DNA from: Aphrocallistes beatrix
Lineage: Eukaryota > Porifera > Hexactinellida > Sceptrulophora > Aphrocallistidae
Assembly (NCBI GenBank): GCA_963281255.1
Contig: OY725488.1
Span: forward strand, 10,761,524-10,825,523
Length of the DNA: 64,000 nucleotides
Reading direction: 5' to 3'
Positions within the stretch are counted from its first letter, which is position 1. Each line of letters starts with the position of its first letter. Shown here piece by piece: positions 35,301-44,187 of this stretch. Made by a program: the position numbers and the translations under genes. The notes under the pieces are model-generated. The model made no database searches. It worked only from the letters and a program-made list of their open reading frames with translations, and was not told the origin of the DNA.

Positions 35301-38300
35301 TTAAAAGGAGTGTACTCCTTAAAATTTGGAGCTTGCGCCTCTGTTAAAATAAATATATTGTCATCATACAACCTAATGTTAACTCGTACACAGAACTAGA
35401 TGTACACTTGAATTGATCGAAGTAATTCTTTAGTACTTGAATAAATAGGAACGGGCGGGGTTTAATCCTGGAATATGCGGCGCGCGCTTACTGGCGCGTA
35501 AATTCAAACTACTGTAATATGAATATAGGGCCTGGTTTTATCCAAACTCCTATATCGTTAATTAGATATGCATAATGCTATGTGCGCGTAAATGCTACAA
35601 GAAATTCTTTCAAGTTGGATTAAACTAGAAAGAGACAGCGTTTAAATATACGTACATAACCGACTTAAATTACTGAACTCGAAAACACCTTTGAAAATAT
35701 TCATTTCAACTACTCTTTGAATGCGAATAACTGCTCAGTACTTATGAAATGACCTCGGTACTAACCTTTTTGGAATATTTAATTATTAATAGCATTCATT
35801 TAGTATAATTGAACAATAATTGTTCTAAATACAGCAGCAATAATAATTAGCAGAAAAGCAAATTAGTCTACGAAATAATTAATTAATAAACTCTAACTAT
35901 AGAGTAAGGCGGAATTATTAGCAAATCTTCTAGAAGAAAAAATATTCAAAGAAAATAGCTAGAAAGCATTCAATTGTAAGGAGAAGAAAGAACAACCATT
36001 CCCCGAATAAACTTACGAAGTTAGGAAATACTAGAACAATGATAGTAACAATGATTGTATACCAAAACGTAACAATGCCAGCGGACACTTCCTTGTATTT
36101 GGGATCGAAACTATCAGCGAACATTGACCAGGAAATAGTGCCCCAACCAATCGCATAGAATAAACTGTAAGTAGACAAGCTGAGTACTGGCCAGAGCGAG
36201 AGCAGCGAGCAGTCAATGCTAGAGAAAGGCTGTGAACAGTGCTGAGTATGGCGAGTGATGAGGAAGTAGAGAAAGAAGGAAAGGTTAGCTACGCCTTGCA
36301 TTACAGTGGTGCTGATGAGGAGTTTCTTACGACTGACTCGTTTCGCTAGTAACGCTGAGATCAGATGACCTAATGTCATCAGGATAGGGTAAGGCAGTGA
36401 GGAAATGTTTGAGTTTAGCCCAGTTCTAGAGAACAGGGAGGCAGCATACGAATAGAACATTGCCTGTCCACTGAAACCTTTGAAAAACTGGAGACCGCAT
36501 GCTATTAAAATTGGCTTTAATATTGGCCATTGCATAATACCTGAAAAGGGATTAGTTTTTGGCTGTTGTGTGGGGGAGGCAACATCGTTTTGAATCTTCT
36601 CAATTTCCTTATCTACATCAAAATCACATCCATTTATAAGTTTCAAGTTTTTCTTAGCTCTTTTTTCGTAACCCACCAGGATTAACCAGTTTGGGCTCTG
36701 TGGACAGAATATCAGTAGGATAGTCTGAATGAACAGAACTGACAGAGCATAAATTCCCAACCACCTGAAAGATATGTAGTTGCCAAGTAGATAAGTGAGG
36801 AATAAACTTAGCGAAGACGGTAAGAGTATAATGGCCGTGAGAAACTTCCTATCCTTCTCGCTTGATATTTCACTCATATAGATCGTGGCTAGAGTATTAA
36901 AAGCTCCAATCTGAATTCCTGTCAGGAAACGTCCAATAATCATCGAGTAGATATCATGACCCAATATAATCAAAACCCATCCGACCCCACTCAAAAGGTT
37001 AGCTAGAATCAGCATAAACTTGTTACTGAGTCTGTTAGCAAATGGACTCATGACTAGAGAAGAGACGCCATATAACGTGACGGAGGAGAAGATAGAGAAA
37101 GTGAATGTCGTGAAGAGTCCAGGTCTTATTAATTGCACTTCAGTTGGAGAGGTATACCCTCCTACTGAGCCGAATATACTGTTGCCCAAGCATAGTGCAG
37201 TGACAGTAACTATTCGTAAAATCCACATTTTCACATTTGAGGATTGGTTGGACGGAAATGGTTGTGCTTCCATTGAATCTTCTCCATCAGATAACTGAGT
37301 TAGGTCGTCAGCCATATTTAACATTAATTAATTAATTAATTAACACACAAAGAGCTGTAACTTTAAAAAGTGCACCGTTTCTCCTTTATAACTATACTAG
37401 AAAATGAATGAATACATATGATCAACATTTTAGATATTTACAATCACATTCCTTTTGTTTGTAATAAATCTTATATATTAAAACGCTAGGATTTTTATGG
37501 TTACTATTTGGTAAAATTTAAAAAAATGTGAATGCTATACTCCCAATTTTCATGTTTTATTCATATTTTACTCCAAGATACTCAAAATAGGTAATTATCT
37601 GAAATCACATTGATCTAGCGTGTACAGTATTATACATATATTATGACACATGTCCACAGAGTGTGTGTATTGATTGGATGAGCAAATGATCACTTTTTGA
37701 ACTGGCTTCTAAACTCATGTTTGCAATGTCATAGAATTACCTATCAACAGTGATACTGCTAATTCGTCATTGAGAGGTGTATAAATATGTGAAATTAAAA
37801 TCATATACAAATATTGTCCAAACCCATCCAAATTATGACAGATTATCTCGTAAAATCATCTGAGACGCAGGATTTGTTAAGGACGGAGAGACCGATTTCT
37901 TCATGTAGTTCTTTTCATGTGAAAAGATTTGTAATACAGCTAGCTGCTGTAACTGGACTTTGCTTGAACAATGGGTTGTATGGGTTTCTAGCTGGGTTCA
38001 CGTCTCCAACTGAAACGGAACTGATTCGTCCCGGCCTATTCAGCACATTAACATTCTCCATCTTCTCTTCTCTAACATTGTTCGGTCTCTCCTCTTTGGT
38101 GATTGGTCCATTCGCAGCTAAACTGAGCAACAAGTTCATGCTCATAATCACGAGCTTGTTGGGTGGATTCGGTTGGTTTCTGATCATTCTAGGACATGAC
38201 ATATACTCGATGATCATTGGACGCTTTTTGACTGGAATTCAAATCGGGGGAACGAATGCTCTTGCATCGATCTGTATGAGTGAGATATCTAGTGTGAAGC

Positions 38301-41300
38301 ATAGGAAATTCTACTCTGCTCTGATTATATTCCCATCTGGATTCTGTATATTTCTGACCTATCTTCTCGGGACATTTATGACTTTTAGATGGTTAGCTAC
38401 GTCCGCTCTCTTGATTCTGGTTATCCAAACCGTTCTACTAATCTGCTCACCACAGAGTCCGAAGTGGTTAATTGATAACAGGCAGGAAGGACAAGCTAGG
38501 AAGAACCTGAAGCTCATTAATGGGACTAACTTTGATGTAGACAAAGAGATTACTAAGTTGAATGATGATCAAGCACAGAGGTCAAGTGGAAACCCTTTTT
38601 CTGGTATCATGCATCGGACTGTATTGAAACCCATTTTCATTGCGTGTGCAATACAGTTTTTCAAAGGTTTTAGTGGACAGCCAATGTTCTATTCGTATGC
38701 AGCATCCCTGTTCTCTAGAACTGGGCTAAACTCAAACATTTCCTCACTGCCTTACCCTATCCTCATGACTGTAGGCACTGTCATCTCAGCGTTACTAGCG
38801 AAACGAGTCAGTCGTAAGAAACTCCTCATCAGCACCACTGTAATGCAAGGCGTAGCTAACCTTTCCTTCTTTCTCTACTTCCTCATCACTCGCCATACTC
38901 AGCACTGTTCACAACCTTTCTCTAGCATTGACTGCTCGCTGCTCTCGCTCTGGCCAGTACTCAGCTTGTCTACTTACAGTTTGTTCTATGCGATTGGTTG
39001 GGGCACTATTTCCTGGTCAATGTTCGCTGATAGTTTCGATCCCAATTACAAGGAAGTGTCCGCTGGCATTGTTACGTTTTGGTATACAATCATTGTTACT
39101 ATCATTGTTCTAGTATTTCCTAATTTTGTTAGTTTCTTTGGATTTTGGCCTTTCTTTCTTCTCCTTACAATTGAATGCTTAATTGCAGTTTGCTTTGAAT
39201 ATGTTTTTTTCTGAACATTATTATCCAAAACTTAAATAACTCAGCAACCTTTTTTGTTTACTCGTTTATCATGCATATTTACATATGAATATCTGCATTT
39301 CATCTTACTTTTGGTGGATTAGATGTTTATATTTGTATGCATCTTTGTCTTTCCTATATGTGTATTGGTGTTGTTTGCTCTATGATTTACTAGATAAGCT
39401 CCATTGTACTTGTATACTACATATATCAGAGCTAACTAACCGTATCAGTCCAAGATATCTAGATTACTTAGGTATGTCTGTACAATGCTTGTCAATTGCT
39501 AATTTTGAAATAATATTTGACTAGTCATCCCTTAAATGAACTAAGTCATATTACAGTTCGTCACAAATCCATTTTTCCCCGCCAAATTTAGAGCATATCA
39601 GTATTATTATGTGGAACTTTTTATTCCAGATAAGGGATTGCCTCCAAACTTTGTTAAGCAAGATTGTGTCTTGTACAAACAATGGACAAAAGTAGAAAAA
39701 ATAAATAATGACAGTGTATAATAGGATACGAAATTATTTGTTAATTATTGACGAAATTGAGTTCAATTGGACATAACATGGCCCAAAAGGTTCTGTACAG
39801 GGTGTTTCATCCGTTTAAACAAATTATCACAGACCTGGTGTTGTACCAGGGTTGGATCCAGATCTGCATTTCAGGGGGGTTAAGGGGGTCAAAATATTTT
39901 TAGGGTGCGGTTAGATGCAACCTTGTAGTAAATAGGAAAATACCATTATAAATTACTTCACCAATATAAAGTATGTATAACGTACCTGGACTGGACTTGT
40001 CAACTGAAAGGGTCTCTGTGCCAATGTATGGGCTTCTTTCTCTATTCTCCCGATTTGTCCATTAAGCACATGACTCATCTCAGATATCCCCTTTCTCTCC
40101 ACGCCCAGTCCCTCTCCTTCCATTACAGCAAGGATGGGTGTTACCCTGCTCTCTAGTTCCACGAACAATTCCTCCAATCCATCTTTCTTTAACTCAATCT
40201 CGACCCTTTGATAGGTCATCTGCAGACTGTGTAGATCTCTTGCTGCTCGTGTGTATGGGTTTGATCGATTTGTATATTTATTGTGTGCTGTGGCAGCATA
40301 TCTCTCTTCAAGCTGAGTGTATGCTTCAGGAGGATGGTCTGAATCTAACAGCCAGCCAGCAACCTAATTGATATACCATAAATAAATATCACTGTGGATC
40401 AGTAATCTGAACTGGTTGTATTTTAGGAGCATTTTTATTTGAGAGAGAGAGCGAATAAATTTTGACATTCTTTTCAGATCTAATCCTTGACTAAATAAGT
40501 ATGTATTCTTCAAGGGTGATCTTTGTCTAAAATTACACCACAATTCATTCTTTTCGGTGCTTTACACCACGGTTGGTTAAACTGAGTTACACCAAGGTCT
40601 CAACCTTAAAAAAGACCCTGATACCATCTATAACAGAAGACGGCAACCTTTTGAATGAAGTGTGCCAGTTTACCTATAATGCCAATATATTTATGACCTT
40701 GTGTGCCAGTGGAACGCCTGCATAGGGAAACCGACCCCTGAATACTATACATAAATGTCGGTCTGTCGATCCACATATATTTTCGACTCCGCGTGCCATC
40801 AATTTAGGCTTGCATGCCATATGTTGTCGACCCCTGATCTATAGCACGTATTGAATTCTATTTCGAGATTGTGAAACTTTACCTTCATATCCTGGATTCT
40901 CCATCCTGAATACACATCATTACGTGACACTGAGAAATGACTTAGTACTGTTATCAGCAGTTCTTGTGCATCAAAACACACACAACATACATTAATAGTC
41001 GATAGTACAGCGTGTAGCAGATCTCTACAGTAAGATACGTATTTTTGTTCTCCATCAGCGAAACTCATATATACGAATTTTAGCATCTCCGTATTGTGCC
41101 TTTGAAGTGCAAACATTATACCTTCTATTTCCTGGTTGCTGTTACTCATCTTGTTTCTTCCATTTTCTCGCAGCTGGGACCCACCATCTAGGAAAATATA
41201 ACTAATTCCTTGAGACCGAACTCGTTGTCACCATAAATGGGAACAATTATATCTATGACTATGCCGGAGTTTGCACCTTAGACCAGAAACAATTATTCAA

Positions 41301-43249
41301 TTTATTCATTCGTTTAATAAGAAAGTTTTAAATACTAGTACTATCTATGAAGGGCTCAAATTTTTAACGAATCTATATTTTGATCATTTCCAATCGGATG
41401 TACCATTATTTTGGCAAATAAATTCTATTAATTCCATTGGTTGCCAGAATAATGCAATCCAAAAAATACAATTTAATTCCCAGAAAAAGATTACATTCAT
41501 TTCTCCAATCTGGATCCAACCAACCAACAAGATCTAAACTATAAATAACCTGAGAATATCATGGTAAGGTAGCAGTGAGTGGAATGCTTTGCCAAGTTCG
41601 TCAGTTCTCTTCTCTCCTCACAGCTCATCTTATGAATCAATTGCTGGTTGCTATAAGCTAGATCTTCTGTCTGGTTGTCAGAAAGTCTATGAGTTCCCTC
41701 ATGGATATCCTGCGTGTTTGGATTGTCTGTTATCTCGGCTTGAAGAGCTGGGATTATGTTATGCTCTTGTTCATACTCTAGTACTGCCCCTTTCTTGTCC
41801 TCACTCACCATCCACTCTCCTCTCCTAAAATAGATTCATTAATCATTATTATACTACATACCAACCCCTTTTCTAATCTACCGAATACTATATGTCGAAA
41901 AATGGAAAATATGTGAATTCAAGCATGCTCCAACTACCATTTAATTTTCAAATTGACTAGAGCAGCGGCTTTCAACCTTTTTGAGCTGTGGACGGTGGAC
42001 CCCTTATAAAAAATTTCCTATATTCTGTGGGCCCCCTCCAATTAACTGTAACACAAAGTTTCGAATCCTGTGGACCCCCTTATATCTTCTGTGGACCACT
42101 AAGGGGTCCATGGGCTCCAGTTTGGGAACCACACTGGATTAGAGCATTGTTGATTTCATTCTGAAGGTATTCTGAGATTGATTGGACCATTCATATTTTT
42201 GATGCTTGATGATATTTTATACTTTCAGAAATATCGAATACCTACCGCTTAATTCCTCTTTGTCTGTTTTTATTCTCACTCGCTATAACTCCAGTTTCTC
42301 CACGACTATCCTCGTTAGAATTGCAAGGCAGAATGTCCATTGCATTCTTGCTATCATCAACATAACTGCAATCTTCTGATTCTCTCCTTGTGTTACCTGA
42401 ATCCAATCCCTCACTTGTTATATTTATGAAGACATTATCATCATGTTGCTGACTCATTGATTTTAAAGGAACTTTGAAAGTACACTTTGAGTTGTTGTGT
42501 GGACTCATAAAATCTGTTTGTGTGTTTCTTGTCTGAGGTATTTCTCCAATTGCGGTTTCATTCTCTACACTGTTTGTAGTGTTGTTGTTGTTGTTGTTGT
42601 TGTTGTTTTTGTTATTTTGAGGGGAACTGTCAAATCCCTGAGGAAAACAATCGAAGCTTTCTTTTTCTTCTTTTTCCAATACTTGAAGATTCTCTATCAT
42701 TGACTCATCTACTGTAGCATTATCTTCCTTCTCTATACCAGAAACTATTTCCTGTTTGTTTCCTTGTTCTGTGATTTGGCTATCTTCTAGTTGCAAGGAC
42801 TTGAGGCAGTTTTGAGAATCCATAGCTTCTAAATTCTTATCAAACATGGACTCACAATCCCTTCCGTAGCTGCTGTTGTAATTTATAGAATGAATTTGAT
42901 GGTAGTTATTTGGTATGGAGTGGCTTTGACTAATCATGTTGACCTCTGGTCTATTCCAAGTATCATTTCCAATTCCTCGACATATGTCCACTGTAGTACT
43001 CAACTCAGTTTCTCTTGGCTTGTCAGTCCACGGTGGAAAAGCATTAGAATCGAAATAAGGAGAAGTCTTGATGATTGACGTATCTTGGCTTGTGTTAGCC
43101 TTCAATTGATTCCATTTGTTTGATGTACGAGTTTCAAACTGTGGTGTAGAATATATTTGCGCTAGAGAAGACGGGAATCGTGTTATCACTCCTCTCTGCT
43201 TCAAATTAATGACTGCATTAAGGAATAATGTCTCTTTATCAACTGACAT
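23370..43249 (-). CDS. POLN: DNA polymerase nu (family A repair polymerase), 6 exons
   Basis: Exons 43249-42246, 41824-41550, 41187-40883, 40363-39986, 24917-24627 and 24206-23370 join with GT-AG sites and matching phases to 1029 residues (human POLN, from memory, is about 900). The first 420 residues are low-complexity, with a poly-Asn run from a GTT microsatellite at 42580-42608. A degenerate exonuclease-like region follows (CCVCFDAQELL, AGWLLDSD), then the palm and fingers: TGAATGRLSCNSPNLQ; motif A D786 in SVDFRSIELR; O-helix R839, K843 and Y847; motif C H967-D968-E969. The C-terminal LEVKILAGKKWGG matches POLN rather than POLQ, and no helicase domain is attached. It should act in translesion synthesis or crosslink and recombination repair in the nucleus. 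Intron 4 (24918-39985) is 15 kb and holds four other genes; the other introns are 362-519 bp. It looks intact. Confidence 0.93.
24957..25118. mobile_element. CGTCCCGC-type MITE, copy 3 (POLN intron 4)
   Basis: It contains AACTGTCCCGTTTTTGG, TATTGAGCTAATTTTC and CCATGTCCCGCGGAATTCAACGC, shared with copies 1 and 4. It lies within 40 bases of the POLN exon 5 acceptor. Confidence 0.65.
25181..25520. mobile_element. AT-rich hAT MITE (POLN intron 4)
   Basis: The ends CGGAGTATCTTTTAAG and CTTAAAAGATACCCTG are inverted repeats flanked by a perfect 8-bp duplication, ATCTACAC (25173-25180 and 25521-25528). The interior is rich in AAAAAATATTTTT. No gene. Confidence 0.88.
25529..26845. other. POLN intron DNA between hAT MITE and FES segment
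   Basis: It contains CGTCCCGC-type MITE copy 4 at 26059-26243, ending in GTTGGCATG. A GGCGTAGGGTGCGGC-type dispersed repeat fragment lies at about 26269-26310. No gene was recognised. Confidence 0.5.
26846..29656 (+). repeat. Partner of the 2.8-kb FES duplication at 1524-4333
   Basis: Same-orientation match beginning about 355 bp before the ATG. Since this copy continues into a complete kinase domain, it is the likely parent, or the better preserved daughter. Confidence 0.9.
27201..30194 (+). CDS. FES/FER-type non-receptor tyrosine kinase (full length, single exon)
   Basis: 997 residues from the ATG at 27201, directly after a splice-acceptor-like CCCCGCTTTAGG (27184-27200); the frame also extends 19 non-ATG codons upstream. 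Order: proline-rich region (1-150, with PPPKPPAKPPP), F-BAR domain (about 155-420), SH2 (about 630-720, phosphate-binding Arg near 653), kinase (about 730-985). Kinase signatures: GKGNFG at 740-745, VAIK Lys762, HRDLAARN with Asp854, DFG 872-874, activation-loop Tyr884. It should bind curved PI lipids and phosphotyrosine and phosphorylate cytoskeletal or adhesion targets. The N-terminal proline-rich extension is unusual: vertebrate FES and FER start close to the F-BAR. The gene is on the strand opposite its host POLN intron. The poly(A) signal is at 30447-30452. It looks intact. Confidence 0.93.
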   Translation: MSTLANPHSVPKPPKGGVNVFLPNGTSPAHLASNLKKPAVPLPPPKPPAKPPPILEPSFEQPPRSPLPDVVKNSLNLQPPPSTTPKHGAKGNYVSTVVSSGEGRSPYIDSFDSDLLEAAKPNKKDEPKLINVPSVEDRRFSLKKVVVNDFSPPEPNFGNNLMHKQGMEVVGKMIDEELSYFKSWRKYLEERLKIEQSYSKALSDIHEKQSIQSPLMAPEIYRETFTTFPSFMTTSQTYLESLSQGVNILSKDTLPAIRSLIASKKSVKELYTSQLNKLEKEKHSYTRKMEDSRRLYGELYKEVDNQRTNCINAASRNAKNSDKLKKAFLAKCHDLVESHNNYIMALKACDIFEQWYTESLLPVFLNTYQRIFMLQTDFYSSFYDNFVTTMHARLDPSGTVIQQLMNTGSTLNGDREYEQVIAQRGGPGMKRTPLEYDERLPKHKFIELLPEQLSIQNRDVTGRVRNDLSHQLAIFQQNTKSKHTELTYMDKAIRNTQGGHKPLSGYPFDINELCRSFATIMLEMQTECYRQEICQLQLKMVEAALGATDGVDVDDSDILDSAFHERMKGSKTLDPAAVAPPKSGQSGLVRRYSLTEVREKASSTKRPATPPDVHSPRTGSGEVVPIEEEPWYFGEISRDEAEKLLIYDGDYLVRYSSGQRGFVISTRCRGAIKHFVVKKENGMYMFNKQGFMSVRSLLEHQQLEKQPLVGEFYLLRAITRNEGDKWEITEKDLELMDKIGKGNFGYVYKGYMNSRSQLVAIKMCKSDALTDQDEFLREADILKQYRHPNIVEFIGVSQQAESIYIIMELMCGGDFLTFLRNKGLRERKHQLSSMVRDVSEGMSYLSSKDCVHRDLAARNCLIGENKSVKISDFGMSRQLSEGEYQMSTTNKPLPIKWTAPEALHKGLYTCQSDVWSYGILLWETFSCGSTPYPGMDSKTAIEKIESGFRLPAPSGTPQHIYTLMRNCWEYDPQDRPRFQEIAPQLANITQDLRGRNV
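30447..30452 (+). terminator. Poly(A) signal of the FES gene
   Basis: AATAAA about 250 bases past the stop codon. Confidence 0.65.
30453..33385. other. POLN intron DNA with one MITE and repeat fragments
   Basis: Around 31190-31475 an imperfect inverted repeat (CTAAGTTGACTAATTCAT and its complement) marks a MITE of about 285 bp. At 32805-32875 the block AAAGGAGCGTCTCGCGCTCCT repeats a hairpin motif also present in the 1.26-kb repeats (about 1465 and 6205). No gene was recognised. Confidence 0.5.
33386..33393 (+). promoter_or_regulatory. TATA box of SLC2-like gene 1
   Basis: TATAAATA 47 bases before the start codon. The same octamer sits at similar spacing before four other transporter copies in the window. 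Confidence 0.6.
33433..34800 (+). CDS. SLC2-like (MFS sugar-transporter family) protein 1
   Basis: 455 residues in one exon with about 12 hydrophobic segments. Family resemblance: PTETELIRPGLFS after TM1, GRFLTGIQIG in TM4, SPNWL before the central cytoplasmic loop, GWGTISWSMFADS in TM10, as in SLC2A6/8- and TRET1-type carriers. The usual GRR/GRK motifs of the TM2-3 and TM8-9 loops are degenerate (SNKF, VSRKK), and the C-terminal PETKG-type motif is absent; the protein ends just after TM12. It is a plasma- or endo-membrane facilitator or a specialised paralogue with unknown substrate. Two stretches are almost identical in DNA to gene 3, while the middle is diverged. It lies within POLN intron 4 on the opposite strand. 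Confidence 0.85.
   Translation: MQYSESQSLLPYKGTSHYASSKRRYLIRLISIVALSLSNGIVGFANGFTSPTETELIRPGLFSTFTFSIFSSLTLFGLSSLVIGPFAAKLSNKFMLIITSLLGGFGWFLIILGHDIYSMIIGRFLTGIQIGACVTLTTIFMDEISSKENRNFDTAVILTSSGFCIFLTYLIGSFLSYRWLGICVLMVLVTQTILLILCPSSPNWLIHAGYVREARKTLLHINGDNFDANKEIEKIQSVFITSSQRPRNSCLSDVTQWDILKPILIACGLQFFKGFSGQPMFYSYAASLFSRTGLNSNISSLPYPILMTVGTVISALLAKRVSRKKLLISTTVMQGVANLSFFLYFLITRHTQHCSQPFSSIDCSLLSLWPVLNLSTYSFFYAIGWGTISWSMFADSFDPNYKEVSAGIVTFWYTIIVTIIVLVFPNFVSLFGDWPFFLLLTIECFLALCFEYIFF
34801..35929. other. Spacer between SLC2-like genes 1 and 2
   Basis: AT-rich; no gene was recognised. An 82-codon frame at 35005-35253 has no recognisable features and is judged fortuitous. Confidence 0.45.
35930..37315 (-). 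CDS. SLC2-like (MFS sugar-transporter family) protein 2
   Basis: 461 residues from the ATG at 37315 (an in-frame ATG nine bases upstream is also possible), single exon. Same architecture as proteins 1 and 3: about 12 membrane segments, PTEVQLIRPGLFT, GRFLTGIQIG, SPNWL, GWGTISWSMFADS, no PETKG tail. The C-terminal half is nearly identical in DNA to genes 1 and 3. The N-terminal half encodes a similar protein with many more base differences. It is the only one of the trio on the minus strand, co-oriented with POLN, and is head-to-head with gene 3, about 520 bp between start codons. A TATAAAGG-like box lies about 75 bases upstream. Confidence 0.85.
   Translation of the reverse strand: MADDLTQLSDGEDSMEAQPFPSNQSSNVKMWILRIVTVTALCLGNSIFGSVGGYTSPTEVQLIRPGLFTTFTFSIFSSVTLYGVSSLVMSPFANRLSNKFMLILANLLSGVGWVLIILGHDIYSMIIGRFLTGIQIGAFNTLATIYMSEISSEKDRKFLTAIILLPSSLSLFLTYLLGNYISFRWLGIYALSVLFIQTILLIFCPQSPNWLILVGYEKRAKKNLKLINGCDFDVDKEIEKIQNDVASPTQQPKTNPFSGIMQWPILKPILIACGLQFFKGFSGQAMFYSYAASLFSRTGLNSNISSLPYPILMTLGHLISALLAKRVSRKKLLISTTVMQGVANLSFFLYFLITRHTQHCSQPFSSIDCSLLSLWPVLSLSTYSLFYAIGWGTISWSMFADSFDPKYKEVSAGIVTFWYTIIVTIIVLVFPNFVSLFGEWLFFLLLTIECFLAIFFEYFFF
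37780..37787 (+). promoter_or_regulatory. TATA box of SLC2-like gene 3
   Basis: TATAAATA 55 bases before the start codon, in the 520-bp shared upstream region of genes 2 and 3. Confidence 0.6.
37835..39214 (+). CDS. SLC2-like (MFS sugar-transporter family) protein 3
   Basis: 459 residues from the ATG at 37835; the open frame runs seven codons further upstream without an ATG. Single exon, about 12 membrane segments, the same signature segments and the same missing PETKG-type tail as proteins 1 and 2. Bases 38000-38245 are nearly identical to 33581-33825 of gene 1, and 38655-39115 to both other genes, while 38246-38650 is diverged. Such blocks within one gene suggest gene conversion. It lies in POLN intron 4 on the opposite strand. 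Confidence 0.85.
   Translation: MTDYLVKSSETQDLLRTERPISSCSSFHVKRFVIQLAAVTGLCLNNGLYGFLAGFTSPTETELIRPGLFSTLTFSIFSSLTLFGLSSLVIGPFAAKLSNKFMLIITSLLGGFGWFLIILGHDIYSMIIGRFLTGIQIGGTNALASICMSEISSVKHRKFYSALIIFPSGFCIFLTYLLGTFMTFRWLATSALLILVIQTVLLICSPQSPKWLIDNRQEGQARKNLKLINGTNFDVDKEITKLNDDQAQRSSGNPFSGIMHRTVLKPIFIACAIQFFKGFSGQPMFYSYAASLFSRTGLNSNISSLPYPILMTVGTVISALLAKRVSRKKLLISTTVMQGVANLSFFLYFLITRHTQHCSQPFSSIDCSLLSLWPVLSLSTYSLFYAIGWGTISWSMFADSFDPNYKEVSAGIVTFWYTIIVTIIVLVFPNFVSFFGFWPFFLLLTIECLIAVCFEYVFF
39215..39985. other. End of POLN intron 4 (donor side)
   Basis: AT-rich; no gene was recognised. The POLN exon 4 donor reads CAG|GTACGT on the minus strand at 39986/39985. Confidence 0.6.
41963..42136. mobile_element. 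hAT MITE in POLN intron 1
   Basis: CAGCGGCTTTCAACC and GGGAACCACACTG are imperfect inverted ends flanked by GACTAGAG / GATTAGAG (7 of 8 match). The interior repeats TGTGGACCCC and CACTAAGGGGTCC, shared with the related element at 7382-7524. Confidence 0.8.
42580..42608. repeat. (GTT)n microsatellite coding for poly-Asn in POLN
   Basis: A GTT run on the plus strand is read as consecutive AAC codons on the minus strand, giving nine Asn in the disordered N-terminus of POLN. Length variation here would not shift the frame. Confidence 0.9.
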
Positions 43250-43973
43250 AATACTCGATCAAAATATTAAACAAATTTACAGCATCTATTCTATCTTATT
43301 AATCAGGATTGCTCTGAGTTTAGAATGAAATTCTGCAGTTGATTGGAAATATACTTGTATAAGCACTAGTATGACTATAGTGTTCTGTACTTTCAAACTT
43401 CTGTCAAATACTATTAATACTATTAGACGTTACAATATGTGGATTTTAGTGCAGCTCCAGTATAGGAGATGCCTTATGTTACGATTGGCGTGTAACGTCC
43501 GTATTTCCTTCTGCTGGGAAATTGAAATTCTATTGTACCAAATTACATCAAATTTGGATCATATATTCTTATATTCGTATTGTGGAGATTTGAATCTGGA
43601 TGGAACATTTGTAAAATTTTCACACCATTTCACATAAAGTGTCAATTTGTATCAACCAATCAGTCCAATCCAGGGATTTACCCCCAACACTACTACAGTT
43701 GGCATTTATTGTCTAATAGATTATACGTAATTCAGTGCATATAGATAAATCTAAATGCATGGTGTAGAAGGAAGCTTCTTGGCCCAGAATAATCAAGGAG
43801 TCTTAACATTAGAATTGCAAAACAAATGGTATAATATATTGATAAGTATTGCAACTCGACCAAATGAAAAACGAGAGTTAATCTATTTTGAATAAATTAC
43901 AAGAGTATACATATTTGGTGACTTAGACTGTAGGATTATCAGGCCGTTCTGCATCTTATCTTAGTTCTCATTA
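43250..43973. other. POLN upstream region
   Basis: No gene was recognised. The POLN promoter is expected here, but no convincing TATA box or other element was identified. Confidence 0.4.
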
Positions 43974-44187
43974 CTAAATTTCCGAAAAACCCCAACGATG
44001 CTCACTGTCGCTAATAAATTCATTGGAAATGGCTGACAGATCTAAATTATCAAGCTGTTCCTTGTAGCTGTTTAATACCATTACATGATTGAGTCTTGTC
44101 TGATTGATTGTGCTTCTCAGATAACTCTTGATCCGCCGCATCACAGAAAAGGAACGTTCACTGGCCGCTTTGCTTCCCGGTATTACT
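43974..44187 (-). pseudogene. hAT transposase C-terminal (dimerisation) fragment
   Basis: About 70 residues containing SKAASERSFSVMRRIKSYLR and RLNHVMVLNSYKE, the conserved C-terminal dimerisation region of hAT transposases. The upstream catalytic part was not found. The fragment begins after an acceptor-like TTGATTCTAG, so it may be the last exon of a lost gene. It could be a relic of the transposase that moved the hAT MITEs in this window, but the link is inference. Confidence 0.8.

Noticed and set aside
33433-39214. Transporter trio as an operon
   Set aside because: The genes alternate in strand, have their own TATA boxes and are separated by 0.5-1.1 kb.
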